Of a stretch of DNA of 5,246 nucleotides, positions 1 through 5,246 are shown one piece after another (the first letter of the stretch is position 1; every line of letters begins with the position of its first letter). The position numbers were made by a program, and so were the translations under genes. Location of the stretch: the NCBI GenBank assembly GCA_025357975.1, contig JANYKY010000249.1, forward strand, positions 1 through 5,246. Direction: 5' to 3'. The DNA is from Gemmatimonadaceae bacterium. Its GTDB lineage: Bacteria > Gemmatimonadota > Gemmatimonadetes > Gemmatimonadales > Gemmatimonadaceae. The notes beneath the pieces were generated by a model. It ran no database searches and was not told the DNA's origin. It saw only the letters and a program-made list of their open reading frames with translations.

Positions 1-1
1 T

Positions 2-334
2 CAGGGTCTGGACGTGCGCGACGCTTCGGGAGCGGACAGCTACGACTCGGAAGCAAACCAGAATTTCGCAAAGAATCTGAAGGGCCACTTGCTGCTCGCG
101 CACGGAACGACGGACGACAACGTTCCTCCTTCAAATACAGAGCTCGTCGTCGATGCACTGATCAAGGCCAACAAGGATTTTGATCTGCTGCTCATCCCGA
201 ATGCCCGACACGGTTACGGCGTTGCATCCAACTACATGATGCGTAGGCGGTGGGATTATTTCGTGCGCTATCTACTCGGAGCGGAGCCGCCCCACGGCTA
301 CGAGATTGTCACGGCTCCACTTGTAAGACCGTGA
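2..334 (+). CDS. S9 family (DPP-IV/prolyl oligopeptidase-like) serine peptidase, C-terminal fragment
   Basis: This is the last 110 residues of a longer gene that begins left of the window. The reading frame is open from base 2, and the in-frame GTG at 14 is internal rather than a start. The fragment is the end of an alpha/beta-hydrolase domain of the S9 serine peptidases, which cut dipeptides or short peptides, often after proline. HGTTDDNVPP (fragment residues 34-43) matches the catalytic-Asp motif of DPP-IV (GTADDNV), with Asp38 as the likely catalytic residue. ARHGYG (68-73) supplies the catalytic His70. The Asp-to-His distance is 32 residues, the same as in human DPP-IV (708 to 740). The nucleophilic Ser, the beta-propeller and any signal peptide lie outside the window. 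Members of this type are usually exported. The gene ends just before an inverted repeat and faces the lemA-like gene. Subfamily (S9B or S9C) cannot be settled from this fragment. Confidence 0.9.
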   Translation, partial: QGLDVRDASGADSYDSEANQNFAKNLKGHLLLAHGTTDDNVPPSNTELVVDALIKANKDFDLLLIPNARHGYGVASNYMMRRRWDYFVRYLLGAEPPHGYEIVTAPLVRP

Positions 335-341
335 CAGCGAT

Positions 342-372
342 CAGTGAGCTCGAGGGGAGCCCGAGCTCACTG
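342..372. terminator. Inverted repeat between convergent genes, candidate bidirectional terminator
   Basis: CAGTGAGCTCG (342-352) and CGAGCTCACTG (362-372) are perfect reverse complements, giving an 11-bp stem with a 9-nt loop. The repeat starts 7 bp after the peptidase stop codon and ends 21 bp before the end of the convergent lemA-like gene, which is where a shared terminator is expected. Neither strand has a T-run after the stem, so it is not a textbook intrinsic terminator. It could instead act as a 3'-end stabilising hairpin or work with another termination mechanism. Confidence 0.6.
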
Positions 373-393
373 GGGCTTGCCTCGAACGTCGTC

Positions 394-975
394 TTATTTC
401 GCTGGTGTGTCGAGCGATAGATCGACGTTTGGAACTGCCCTCTCTCCTTCGTCGGTAATTTCCCAGAGCTGAGAAGGTGAAGCTCCGGCCATACCCGCGA
501 ACAACATCGTCGGAAACGATTGCTGCGCAGTGTTGTACTGCGTCGCGGTGTCGTTATATAGCTGCCGCGCGAAACCGATTTTGTTCTCGGTGCCGGTGAG
601 CTCCTCCTGAAGCTGCGCAACGTTCGCCGTTGCCTTCAAGTCAGGGTACGCCTCGACCACGGCCAGTAGACGGGACAGGGCGCCAGTCAACTGGCCCTCC
701 GCCGACGCAGTTGCCGCGACGTTCCCACTCGTAGAGGCCGTGATTGCCGTATTGCGCGCAGCGACAACGGCCTCGAGAGTGCCCTTCTCGAAGTTCATCG
801 CCCCCTTCACCGTGTTGATCAGATTCGGAATGAGGTCGTGGCGGCGCTTGAGCTGCACATCGATTTGCTTCCACGCATTGGCGACCTGATTCTTCAGCGA
901 CACCAGACGGTTATACGAGCTGATTGCAAAAATGACGACGATGACAATTAGAACGAGAAGCAAAATTCCGAACAT
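394..975 (-). CDS. lemA: LemA family protein
   Basis: The gene encodes a complete 193-residue protein of normal LemA size. Residues 1-18 are a strongly hydrophobic N-terminal membrane anchor (FGILLLVLIVIVVIFAI). They are followed by the family hallmark: SYNRLVSLKNQVANAWKQID (19-39) and then QLKRRHDLIPNLINTVKG (41-58). The rest is helical and rich in Ala and Gln, including AYPDLKA (109-115), LQEELTGTENKIGFARQLYND (122-142) and YNTAQQSFP (147-155). The C-terminal tail of about 30 residues is less conserved. LemA proteins are membrane-anchored helical bundles whose biochemical role is not well defined. The ATG is supported by a strong Shine-Dalgarno sequence 4 nt upstream. The family is often found beside TPM-domain or M48 peptidase genes, but here it appears monocistronic: a convergent peptidase lies downstream and a divergent operon upstream. 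Family assignment is firm, function is not. Confidence 0.95.
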   Translation of the reverse strand: MFGILLLVLIVIVVIFAISSYNRLVSLKNQVANAWKQIDVQLKRRHDLIPNLINTVKGAMNFEKGTLEAVVAARNTAITASTSGNVAATASAEGQLTGALSRLLAVVEAYPDLKATANVAQLQEELTGTENKIGFARQLYNDTATQYNTAQQSFPTMLFAGMAGASPSQLWEITDEGERAVPNVDLSLDTPAK

Positions 976-979
976 TGAA

Positions 980-987
980 CACCTCTC
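980..987 (-). promoter_or_regulatory. Ribosome binding site of the lemA-like gene
   Basis: Read on the minus strand this is GAGAGGTG, a close match to the anti-Shine-Dalgarno complement, with 4 nt between it and the ATG at 975. It fixes the lemA start and is the strongest ribosome binding site in the window. Confidence 0.75.
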
Positions 988-1031
988 TCAGAAAGTGCGT
1001 AACGCAGCGGCCAGCGCCGACACGTTTTAAG

Positions 1032-1057
1032 ATAGCGGCGAACGGCGCAGCCGCTAT
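1032..1057. repeat. 8-bp inverted repeat in the divergent intergenic region, possible operator
   Basis: ATAGCGGC (1032-1039) and GCCGCTAT (1050-1057) are perfect reverse complements separated by 10 bp, so the half-site centres are 18 bp apart. It lies within the 154 bp between the lemA-like gene and the divergent lipoprotein operon, where the promoters of both should lie. The spacing of nearly two helical turns would suit a dimeric regulator, but a 5'-UTR stem-loop is equally possible. No convincing -35/-10 pair could be picked out on either strand around it. Confidence 0.35.
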
Positions 1058-1097
1058 TGATAATGTTGGTGCCTCGCTGCAGCTTGGTCGCCAATCC

Positions 1098-1133
1098 ATG
1101 ATCCATCGCGAAAGACACGACGACACCCTGTGA
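1098..1133 (+). other. 11-codon mini-ORF overlapping the lipoprotein start
   Basis: An ATG at 1098 opens an 11-codon frame (MIHRERHDDTL) whose TGA at 1131-1133 overlaps the GTG start of the lipoprotein gene in a GTGA arrangement. The lipoprotein GTG has no recognisable Shine-Dalgarno sequence, so ribosomes finishing this frame could re-initiate there. No good Shine-Dalgarno precedes the mini-ORF itself, and short frames like this arise by chance. Confidence 0.2.
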
Positions 1134-2584
1134 CTACCCCGCGCGCGAACCCTGCGCGAGGGCGAACCCGCGCGTTTCGAACCGCAGGTTTCCTCTGCCT
1201 GGTCATCGCAGCGTTGTCATCGGCCGCCTGCGACAGCAAGCTTGATGTAGACGCCCCCGCGCCCGCCATGGTGGCGGATACCGACACGCTCCCATCTTTG
1301 CCAAGCTCGACTCTCGATATCCCGCTGACTTATGACTTGAGCCCGGTAGTCGCGGCTCTCGAAAAGGCAGTTCCAAAAACCTTTGGCGACATAAAGCAGC
1401 GAAAGCAGCTGAAGAATCCGCGGATGGCCGTGGCCTTCGAAGCAACGCGCGATCCGTTCTCCGTGTCATTGAACGGCCAGACAGCGTACATCTCGGCCGT
1501 CATACACTACGAGGGGCAAGGCTTCTATAAGCCGCCCGTGGTCGGTGAGGTCTCCGGCTCATGCGGTATCGACGGCGTCAAACCTCGCGCGAAGATCACA
1601 ATCGCGACCGACATTCGAATCAATCCGGATTGGCGCCTCAAAGGGAAAACGCGCGTCACGGACGTCCAGCCTTACAGCACGGAAACGCGCGACCAATGTC
1701 GCGTGACAGTTTTCAATATCGACGTCACGGACCGTGTAATAGAAGCGACGAAGAACGCGCTGGAATCCAAGCGCCCAATGATCGACCAAAAAATCGGAGC
1801 GCTCGATATCCGCTCCCGTTTCGAGGGCTGGTGGCACCTCTTGGAGCGGCCGATTCCATTGACCGATAGTGTGTGGCTGACAATAAACCCCTCCGCAGTA
1901 AGGATGGGCGAGAACGTCGGCGTCAAAAAAACTCTGGTCACTGCGCTCGGCTTCTCGGCAGCTCCGCAGGTGGTCACCGGAAAGAAACCGGTGATCGCGG
2001 AAACTTCGCTTCCACCGCTTTACCCCGCCGCGGTCGGCAATGGACTTCACATCCTTCTCGAAGGCGTGGTCGGCTACGACGTAGCATCCGGCCTACTGCG
2101 CGAGCATCTCGTCGGCAAGAAATTCGACAAAGCAGGGCGCACGTTTGTCGTGAAGGACGTGAGAATGTTCGGTGTCGGAGCGGGGAAGCTCGCGCTCGAA
2201 GTTCAGTTCAAGGGCGGAGTATCGGGAAAAGTCTATCTCGTTGGAACTCCGCAGTACGACGCCGCTAGCAACGAGTTATTCGTCCCGGATCTCGACTACG
2301 ACGTCGGCTCCGCCGGCCTCCTCGTGAGTAGTGTCGAATGGCTGAAACATGACGATGTACGCGATTTCATTCGCAGCCAGGCACGTTGGTCCATCGGCAA
2401 CGTGATGGATCTCGGTAAAGAGCAAATCGTCAAGGGACTCAACCGCGATCTTGCGCCGGGAGTGCACCTCGCGGCCGCAGTGCAGCAGGTCCAGGGAATC
2501 TCGGTCCATCCGCGACGCAGCAATATCAGGCTGCGGGCGCAGGCAGATGCTATCGCAAAGCTCACCGTTCAGCAGGGCAAATGA
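1130..2584 (+). CDS. DUF4403-like lipoprotein, unknown function (possible TULIP-type lipid-binding fold)
   Basis: The gene encodes a complete 484-residue exported protein. An Arg-rich n-region (residues 4-17) and a hydrophobic core (20-33) lead to Cys34, the likely lipidation site. The lipobox (SSAAC) is imperfect because it has Ser, not Leu, at -3. Residue +2 is Asp, which in enterobacteria signals retention in the inner membrane. A Pro/Asp-rich linker (about 40-62) follows. The mature part contains SSTLDIPLTYDLSPVVAALE (59-78), a Cys145/Cys190 pair that could form a disulfide, RFEGWWHLLERPIPLTDSVW (230-249), NPSAVRM (253-259) and a C-terminal beta-rich half. This pattern and length match the DUF4403 family as I recall it. 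A link to TULIP lipid-binding folds is from memory and unverified. The GTG at 1130 is the only reasonable start: a stop (TAA, 1061) lies upstream in frame with no other start codon between, and the next ATG lies after the lipobox. The stop overlaps the permease start by 4 bp, implying co-translation. Confidence 0.8.
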   Translation: MTTPRANPARGRTRAFRTAGFLCLVIAALSSAACDSKLDVDAPAPAMVADTDTLPSLPSSTLDIPLTYDLSPVVAALEKAVPKTFGDIKQRKQLKNPRMAVAFEATRDPFSVSLNGQTAYISAVIHYEGQGFYKPPVVGEVSGSCGIDGVKPRAKITIATDIRINPDWRLKGKTRVTDVQPYSTETRDQCRVTVFNIDVTDRVIEATKNALESKRPMIDQKIGALDIRSRFEGWWHLLERPIPLTDSVWLTINPSAVRMGENVGVKKTLVTALGFSAAPQVVTGKKPVIAETSLPPLYPAAVGNGLHILLEGVVGYDVASGLLREHLVGKKFDKAGRTFVVKDVRMFGVGAGKLALEVQFKGGVSGKVYLVGTPQYDAASNELFVPDLDYDVGSAGLLVSSVEWLKHDDVRDFIRSQARWSIGNVMDLGKEQIVKGLNRDLAPGVHLAAAVQQVQGISVHPRRSNIRLRAQADAIAKLTVQQGK

Positions 2585-3900
2585 AAACAAGCGAAGGACT
2601 GATACGCGAGGTTGGAGTTCGCGGACTCACCGCGGCGATCATCAACTTCACTATTGGCGCGGGCATTTTTGTTCTCCCCGCGGTTGTAGCGGGAAAAATC
2701 GGGAATGCCGCACCTGTGGCGTACATCATCTGCGCCGTAGCGATGGCTCTGATCGTCACCTGCTTCGCCTCGGCCGGGAGCCGGGTGTCGCTTTCAGGCG
2801 GAACGTACGCATACGCGGAGGTTGCATTCGGCCCCTATGTCGGGTTCATGGTTGCGATGACTCTGTGGTTCGGCTCCGCCGTGCTCGCATCGGCAGCCGT
2901 TGTGAATGTCTTTGTCGATGCGCTTGCACAGTTCTCACCGGGACTCGCGGGAAAGGCAGTCAAGGACGTGATGATAATCGCGATCTACGCCGGTCTGGCG
3001 GTGCTTAACATCCGCGGTGTAAAAACAGGCAGTCGCGTCGTTCAGACCGTTACCGTCGCCAAGGTTCTGCCGCTGCTGGTTCTCGTTCTGTTCGGACTGC
3101 TGGCGGTGAATCGCGCAAATCTTACGTGGCCCGGAATGCCGTCGTTTGCGGATCTCGCCCGTACATCCACAGTGCTGATTTTCGCATTCATGGGAGTCGA
3201 GTCGGCGTTGACGCCGAGTGGGGAGGTGAAGGACCCGGCGCGCACTGTCCCGCGGTCGATTTTCCTCGCTCTGTTGGTAACCACCGTTCTCTACATTGCG
3301 ATCCAGACAGTCTCACAAGGAATTCTTGGTGCGGAGCTCGCGACGAACACGAAAGCTCCGCTTGCCGAAGCGGCCGGACGGGCTCTTGGAAGTGCAGGTA
3401 AATCGCTTATCCTTTTCGGCGCGGCAATATCGACACTTGGATATGTCGCGGGGGACATGCTTGCGTCGCCGCGAGGCCTGTTCGCCCTCGGTCGGGATGG
3501 ACTGCTTCCGTCGATCACCGCTCGTGTAAGCGATAAGTTCGCGACGCCATATGTGGCGATCATCGTTCACGCGGTGTGCTGCGCCGCGTTCGCACTATCG
3601 GGCACGTTCGCGTCTCTCGTTGTGCTTGCGGTTCTTGCAACTCTGATTGTTTACGTCACCTGCTGCCTCGCGGCAATTCAGCTGAAAAGAAAAGGAATTC
3701 AGGACGCGGATGCTGTTCCGTTCAATGCCCCGGGAGGCCCGGTCATTCCAATTCTCGCGACTGCTATGGTGCTGGCCTTGATGAGCAGCTCGACAAGGCA
3801 GGAGTTCAATGCCGTTGGCGCGATGCTGGTTGTTCTGACTCTTTTGTATTTCGTAATGCGCATGAGACGCACGCCGGCATCCGCCCCCGCTACCGCTTAG
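2581..3900 (+). CDS. APC superfamily amino acid permease
   Basis: The gene encodes a complete 439-residue cytoplasmic-membrane transporter with about 12 predicted membrane segments, the usual size and topology for the amino acid-polyamine-organocation family. TM1 carries the unwound substrate-binding motif GAGIF (26-30). SGGTYAYAE (72-80) follows TM2. TM6 has FAFMGVESALTPSGEVKDPA (201-220), with the characteristic Glu-Val/Pro-rich loop RTVPRSI after it. TM8 and the loop after it read TLGYVAGDMLASPRGLFALG (285-304), then RDGLLP. These are typical of proton-coupled amino acid uptake permeases, but the sequence does not reveal the exact substrate. The Ala/Pro-rich tail (431-439) is cytoplasmic. 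The ATG lies within ATGA, overlapping the TGA of the lipoprotein gene. Only AGGG (2574-2577) stands nearby, 3 nt from the start, so initiation is probably coupled to upstream translation. The M14 gene starts 11 bp downstream, which suggests amino acids released by that peptidase as cargo; this is inference. Confidence 0.93.
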   Translation: MKTSEGLIREVGVRGLTAAIINFTIGAGIFVLPAVVAGKIGNAAPVAYIICAVAMALIVTCFASAGSRVSLSGGTYAYAEVAFGPYVGFMVAMTLWFGSAVLASAAVVNVFVDALAQFSPGLAGKAVKDVMIIAIYAGLAVLNIRGVKTGSRVVQTVTVAKVLPLLVLVLFGLLAVNRANLTWPGMPSFADLARTSTVLIFAFMGVESALTPSGEVKDPARTVPRSIFLALLVTTVLYIAIQTVSQGILGAELATNTKAPLAEAAGRALGSAGKSLILFGAAISTLGYVAGDMLASPRGLFALGRDGLLPSITARVSDKFATPYVAIIVHAVCCAAFALSGTFASLVVLAVLATLIVYVTCCLAAIQLKRKGIQDADAVPFNAPGGPVIPILATAMVLALMSSSTRQEFNAVGAMLVVLTLLYFVMRMRRTPASAPATA

Positions 3901-3902
3901 GA
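3899..3902 (+). promoter_or_regulatory. Ribosome binding site of the M14 peptidase gene
   Basis: AGGA overlaps the TAG stop of the permease and lies 9 nt before the ATG at 3912. It supports that start and shows that the peptidase is translated from the same message without an intervening promoter-sized gap. Confidence 0.5.
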
Positions 3903-3911
3903 TCTCACAAC

Positions 3912-5246
3912 ATGAAGCACACTGGAAAGGTCGTGCTCGTCGCGATCTCGTTGTCCCTGCCGCACTTCGTCGTCAACGCTCAGCAGCCCATCGACAGCGT
4001 GTACTCGGCCCGGATAAAGGACCTTACTCCGACTGATCCGCACTGGAAGTTCACGACAGAGCTCGTCGAGACGCTGCCTGCGTCGTCCACAGTTCCAACT
4101 CCTCTGAAGGTTCTCGGCTACGTTCCCGGAACGATCGGAAAGTTGTCGTATGTCGGGGATATCAACCGCTACATGAGCGCCGTTGCGAAGGCATCGCCGC
4201 GAGCCAAACTGTTTTCGTTTGGAAAGAGCGATGAAGGGCGCGAGATGATCGGCCTCGTGATAGCGGACGAAGCGACCATCGCCAATCTGGAGAGGTATCG
4301 CACTGACCTGGCGCGTTTAGCGGACCCGCGCGGCCTTAGCCCTGCCGACAAGGCGAGGCTGATTCACGAGGCAAAGCCGATCTACTGGCTTTCCGGATCG
4401 ATTCATTCGCCCGAGACCGGCAGTCCCGAGATGTTGATGGAGCTGGCCTACCGTCTCGTCGCCGATGAATCGGAGAACACTCGCACGATTCGAAACAACG
4501 AGATCACGATCATCACGCCGGTGAGCGAAGTGGATGGGCGCGATCGCATGGTTGACGCGGACAGGGAAGCTCGCGCTCTCAAGCTCGGTGCCGGCGGAGT
4601 GCCGCTCATCTATTGGGGCAAGTACACGGCGCACGACAACAATAGAGATGGCATCGTGCTTTCGCAGAAGCTCACGCAGAACATCATGGCCGCGTTTCTA
4701 CAGTGGAGGCCGGTGGTTGTCCATGACCTTCACGAGTCGGTGCCGTTTCTCTACACGAGCACGGGGACTGGCCCGTATAACGACGAGTACGATCCGATCG
4801 TGATCGATGAATGGCATACGCTCGCCTATCAGGAGATCACGGAGCTGACACGTCGTGGATTGCCCGGCGTGTGGACGCACGGATTTTACGATGGATGGGC
4901 GCCGAACTACACGCTTCTCTCGGTCGCGAATCTCCACAACTCGATCGGCCGCTTTTACGAGACTTACACTTCTCACGGAGCCGACTGTGGAATTGTGAAG
5001 CTGCGCCCTGCCGATACCGAGCGACGTTGGGACCGCCCGAATCCGCCGGTGAACAATGTGAAGTGGTGCATTCGCAGCAACATCAATTATCAGGAGTCGG
5101 GCGTCCTGATCGCGCTGCGTTATGTCGCTGACCACAAGGAGACGTTTCTCACGAACTATGTAGCGAAGGCTGAGCGGATGATCGAGCGCGGACGGACGAC
5201 CGCGCCGTATGCGTTTGTGATTCCCAAAGGCCAACGGCATGCTGCT
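3912..5246 (+). CDS. Secreted M14 family zinc carboxypeptidase-like metallopeptidase, 3' end missing
   Basis: The frame runs from ATG 3912 to the window end with no stop, giving 445 residues of an incomplete protein. A signal peptide is evident: Lys2/Lys6, hydrophobic core 7-21 and a VNA|QQ cleavage site after residue 23. It has no lipobox, so the product is periplasmic or secreted. The M14 domain follows. LSGSIHSPETGSPEM (160-174) holds the zinc-binding HxxE (His165, Glu168). EVDGRDR (206-212) stands where many carboxypeptidases have NPDG. HDNNRDG (241-247) gives the carboxylate-binding Asn-Arg pair (244-245). VVHDLHES (269-276) supplies the third zinc ligand, probably His274. RFYETYTSHGAD (347-358) contains Glu350, a candidate for the catalytic Glu. 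M14 enzymes remove C-terminal amino acids from peptides using zinc. The role fits the permease 11 bp upstream. The region after residue 360 is beyond the core, and any C-terminal domain is outside the window. Cleavage specificity cannot be read from this sequence. Confidence 0.92.
   Translation, partial: MKHTGKVVLVAISLSLPHFVVNAQQPIDSVYSARIKDLTPTDPHWKFTTELVETLPASSTVPTPLKVLGYVPGTIGKLSYVGDINRYMSAVAKASPRAKLFSFGKSDEGREMIGLVIADEATIANLERYRTDLARLADPRGLSPADKARLIHEAKPIYWLSGSIHSPETGSPEMLMELAYRLVADESENTRTIRNNEITIITPVSEVDGRDRMVDADREARALKLGAGGVPLIYWGKYTAHDNNRDGIVLSQKLTQNIMAAFLQWRPVVVHDLHESVPFLYTSTGTGPYNDEYDPIVIDEWHTLAYQEITELTRRGLPGVWTHGFYDGWAPNYTLLSVANLHNSIGRFYETYTSHGADCGIVKLRPADTERRWDRPNPPVNNVKWCIRSNINYQESGVLIALRYVADHKETFLTNYVAKAERMIERGRTTAPYAFVIPKGQRHAA

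Noticed and set aside
14..16. GTG as a possible start of the first gene
   Set aside because: The frame is open upstream to the window edge, and the fragment corresponds only to the C-terminal part of an S9 catalytic domain, so the gene is truncated by the window.
1021..1080. AT-richer stretches (GTTTTAAGATA, TATTGATAATG) considered as -10/-35 elements
   Set aside because: No pair of hexamers with acceptable match and 16-18 bp spacing was found on either strand, so no promoter is called.
1145..1169. Direct repeat GCGAACCC at 1145-1152 and 1162-1169
   Set aside because: It lies in the Arg-rich signal-peptide n-region and reflects low-complexity coding of Arg/Ala/Pro; only two short copies are present.
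1559..2050. 163-codon open frame on the minus strand
   Set aside because: It is antisense to the middle of the lipoprotein gene and has no recognisable domain; long antisense frames are common in GC-rich coding DNA.
2451..3008. 185-codon plus-strand frame across the lipoprotein-permease junction
   Set aside because: The product is rich in Arg, Cys and Ser and is out of frame with two well-supported genes, so it is a shadow frame.
4698..5240. 180-codon open frame on the minus strand
   Set aside because: It lies entirely antisense to the M14 gene, whose plus-strand frame carries zinc-ligand and substrate-binding motifs. The minus product is rich in Arg with no recognisable domain.

Overview
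The window is a stretch of bacterial chromosome with moderately high GC content. It holds five protein genes, two of them cut by the window edges. No RNA gene, mobile element, CRISPR array or phage remnant was seen. The gene content is an S9 dipeptidyl-peptidase-like enzyme, a LemA protein, a DUF4403-type lipoprotein, an APC permease and a secreted M14 metallopeptidase. That mix recalls free-living, protein-degrading Gram-negative lineages such as Gemmatimonadota or Acidobacteriota. This placement is inferred from gene families only, because there is no rRNA or other marker gene.

Layout. At the left edge (2-334, + strand) is the C-terminal end of a serine peptidase of the S9 prolyl-oligopeptidase/DPP-IV type, with the catalytic Asp and His visible. 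A perfect 11-bp inverted repeat (342-372) separates it from a convergent lemA-like gene (394-975, - strand). A 154-bp divergent intergenic region (976-1129) has an 8-bp inverted repeat and an 11-codon mini-ORF. Three tightly packed + strand genes follow. The first is a DUF4403-like lipoprotein (1130-2584). The second is a 12-TM amino-acid permease (2581-3900), whose ATG overlaps the preceding TGA. The third is an exported M14 zinc carboxypeptidase-like protein (from 3912, running off the right edge), 11 bp after the permease stop.

How the genes may work together. The three-gene run looks like one transcription unit. The M14 enzyme would release amino acids from peptides outside the cytoplasmic membrane, and the permease would bring them in. 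The lipoprotein belongs to a family of unknown function that may have a lipid-binding (TULIP-like) fold, and its role in the unit is open. The S9 peptidase beside it fits a general peptide-scavenging theme but is in a different transcription unit. I see no clear evidence for a dramatic new system. The most interesting point is the coupling of an uncharacterised lipoprotein to a permease and a peptidase.
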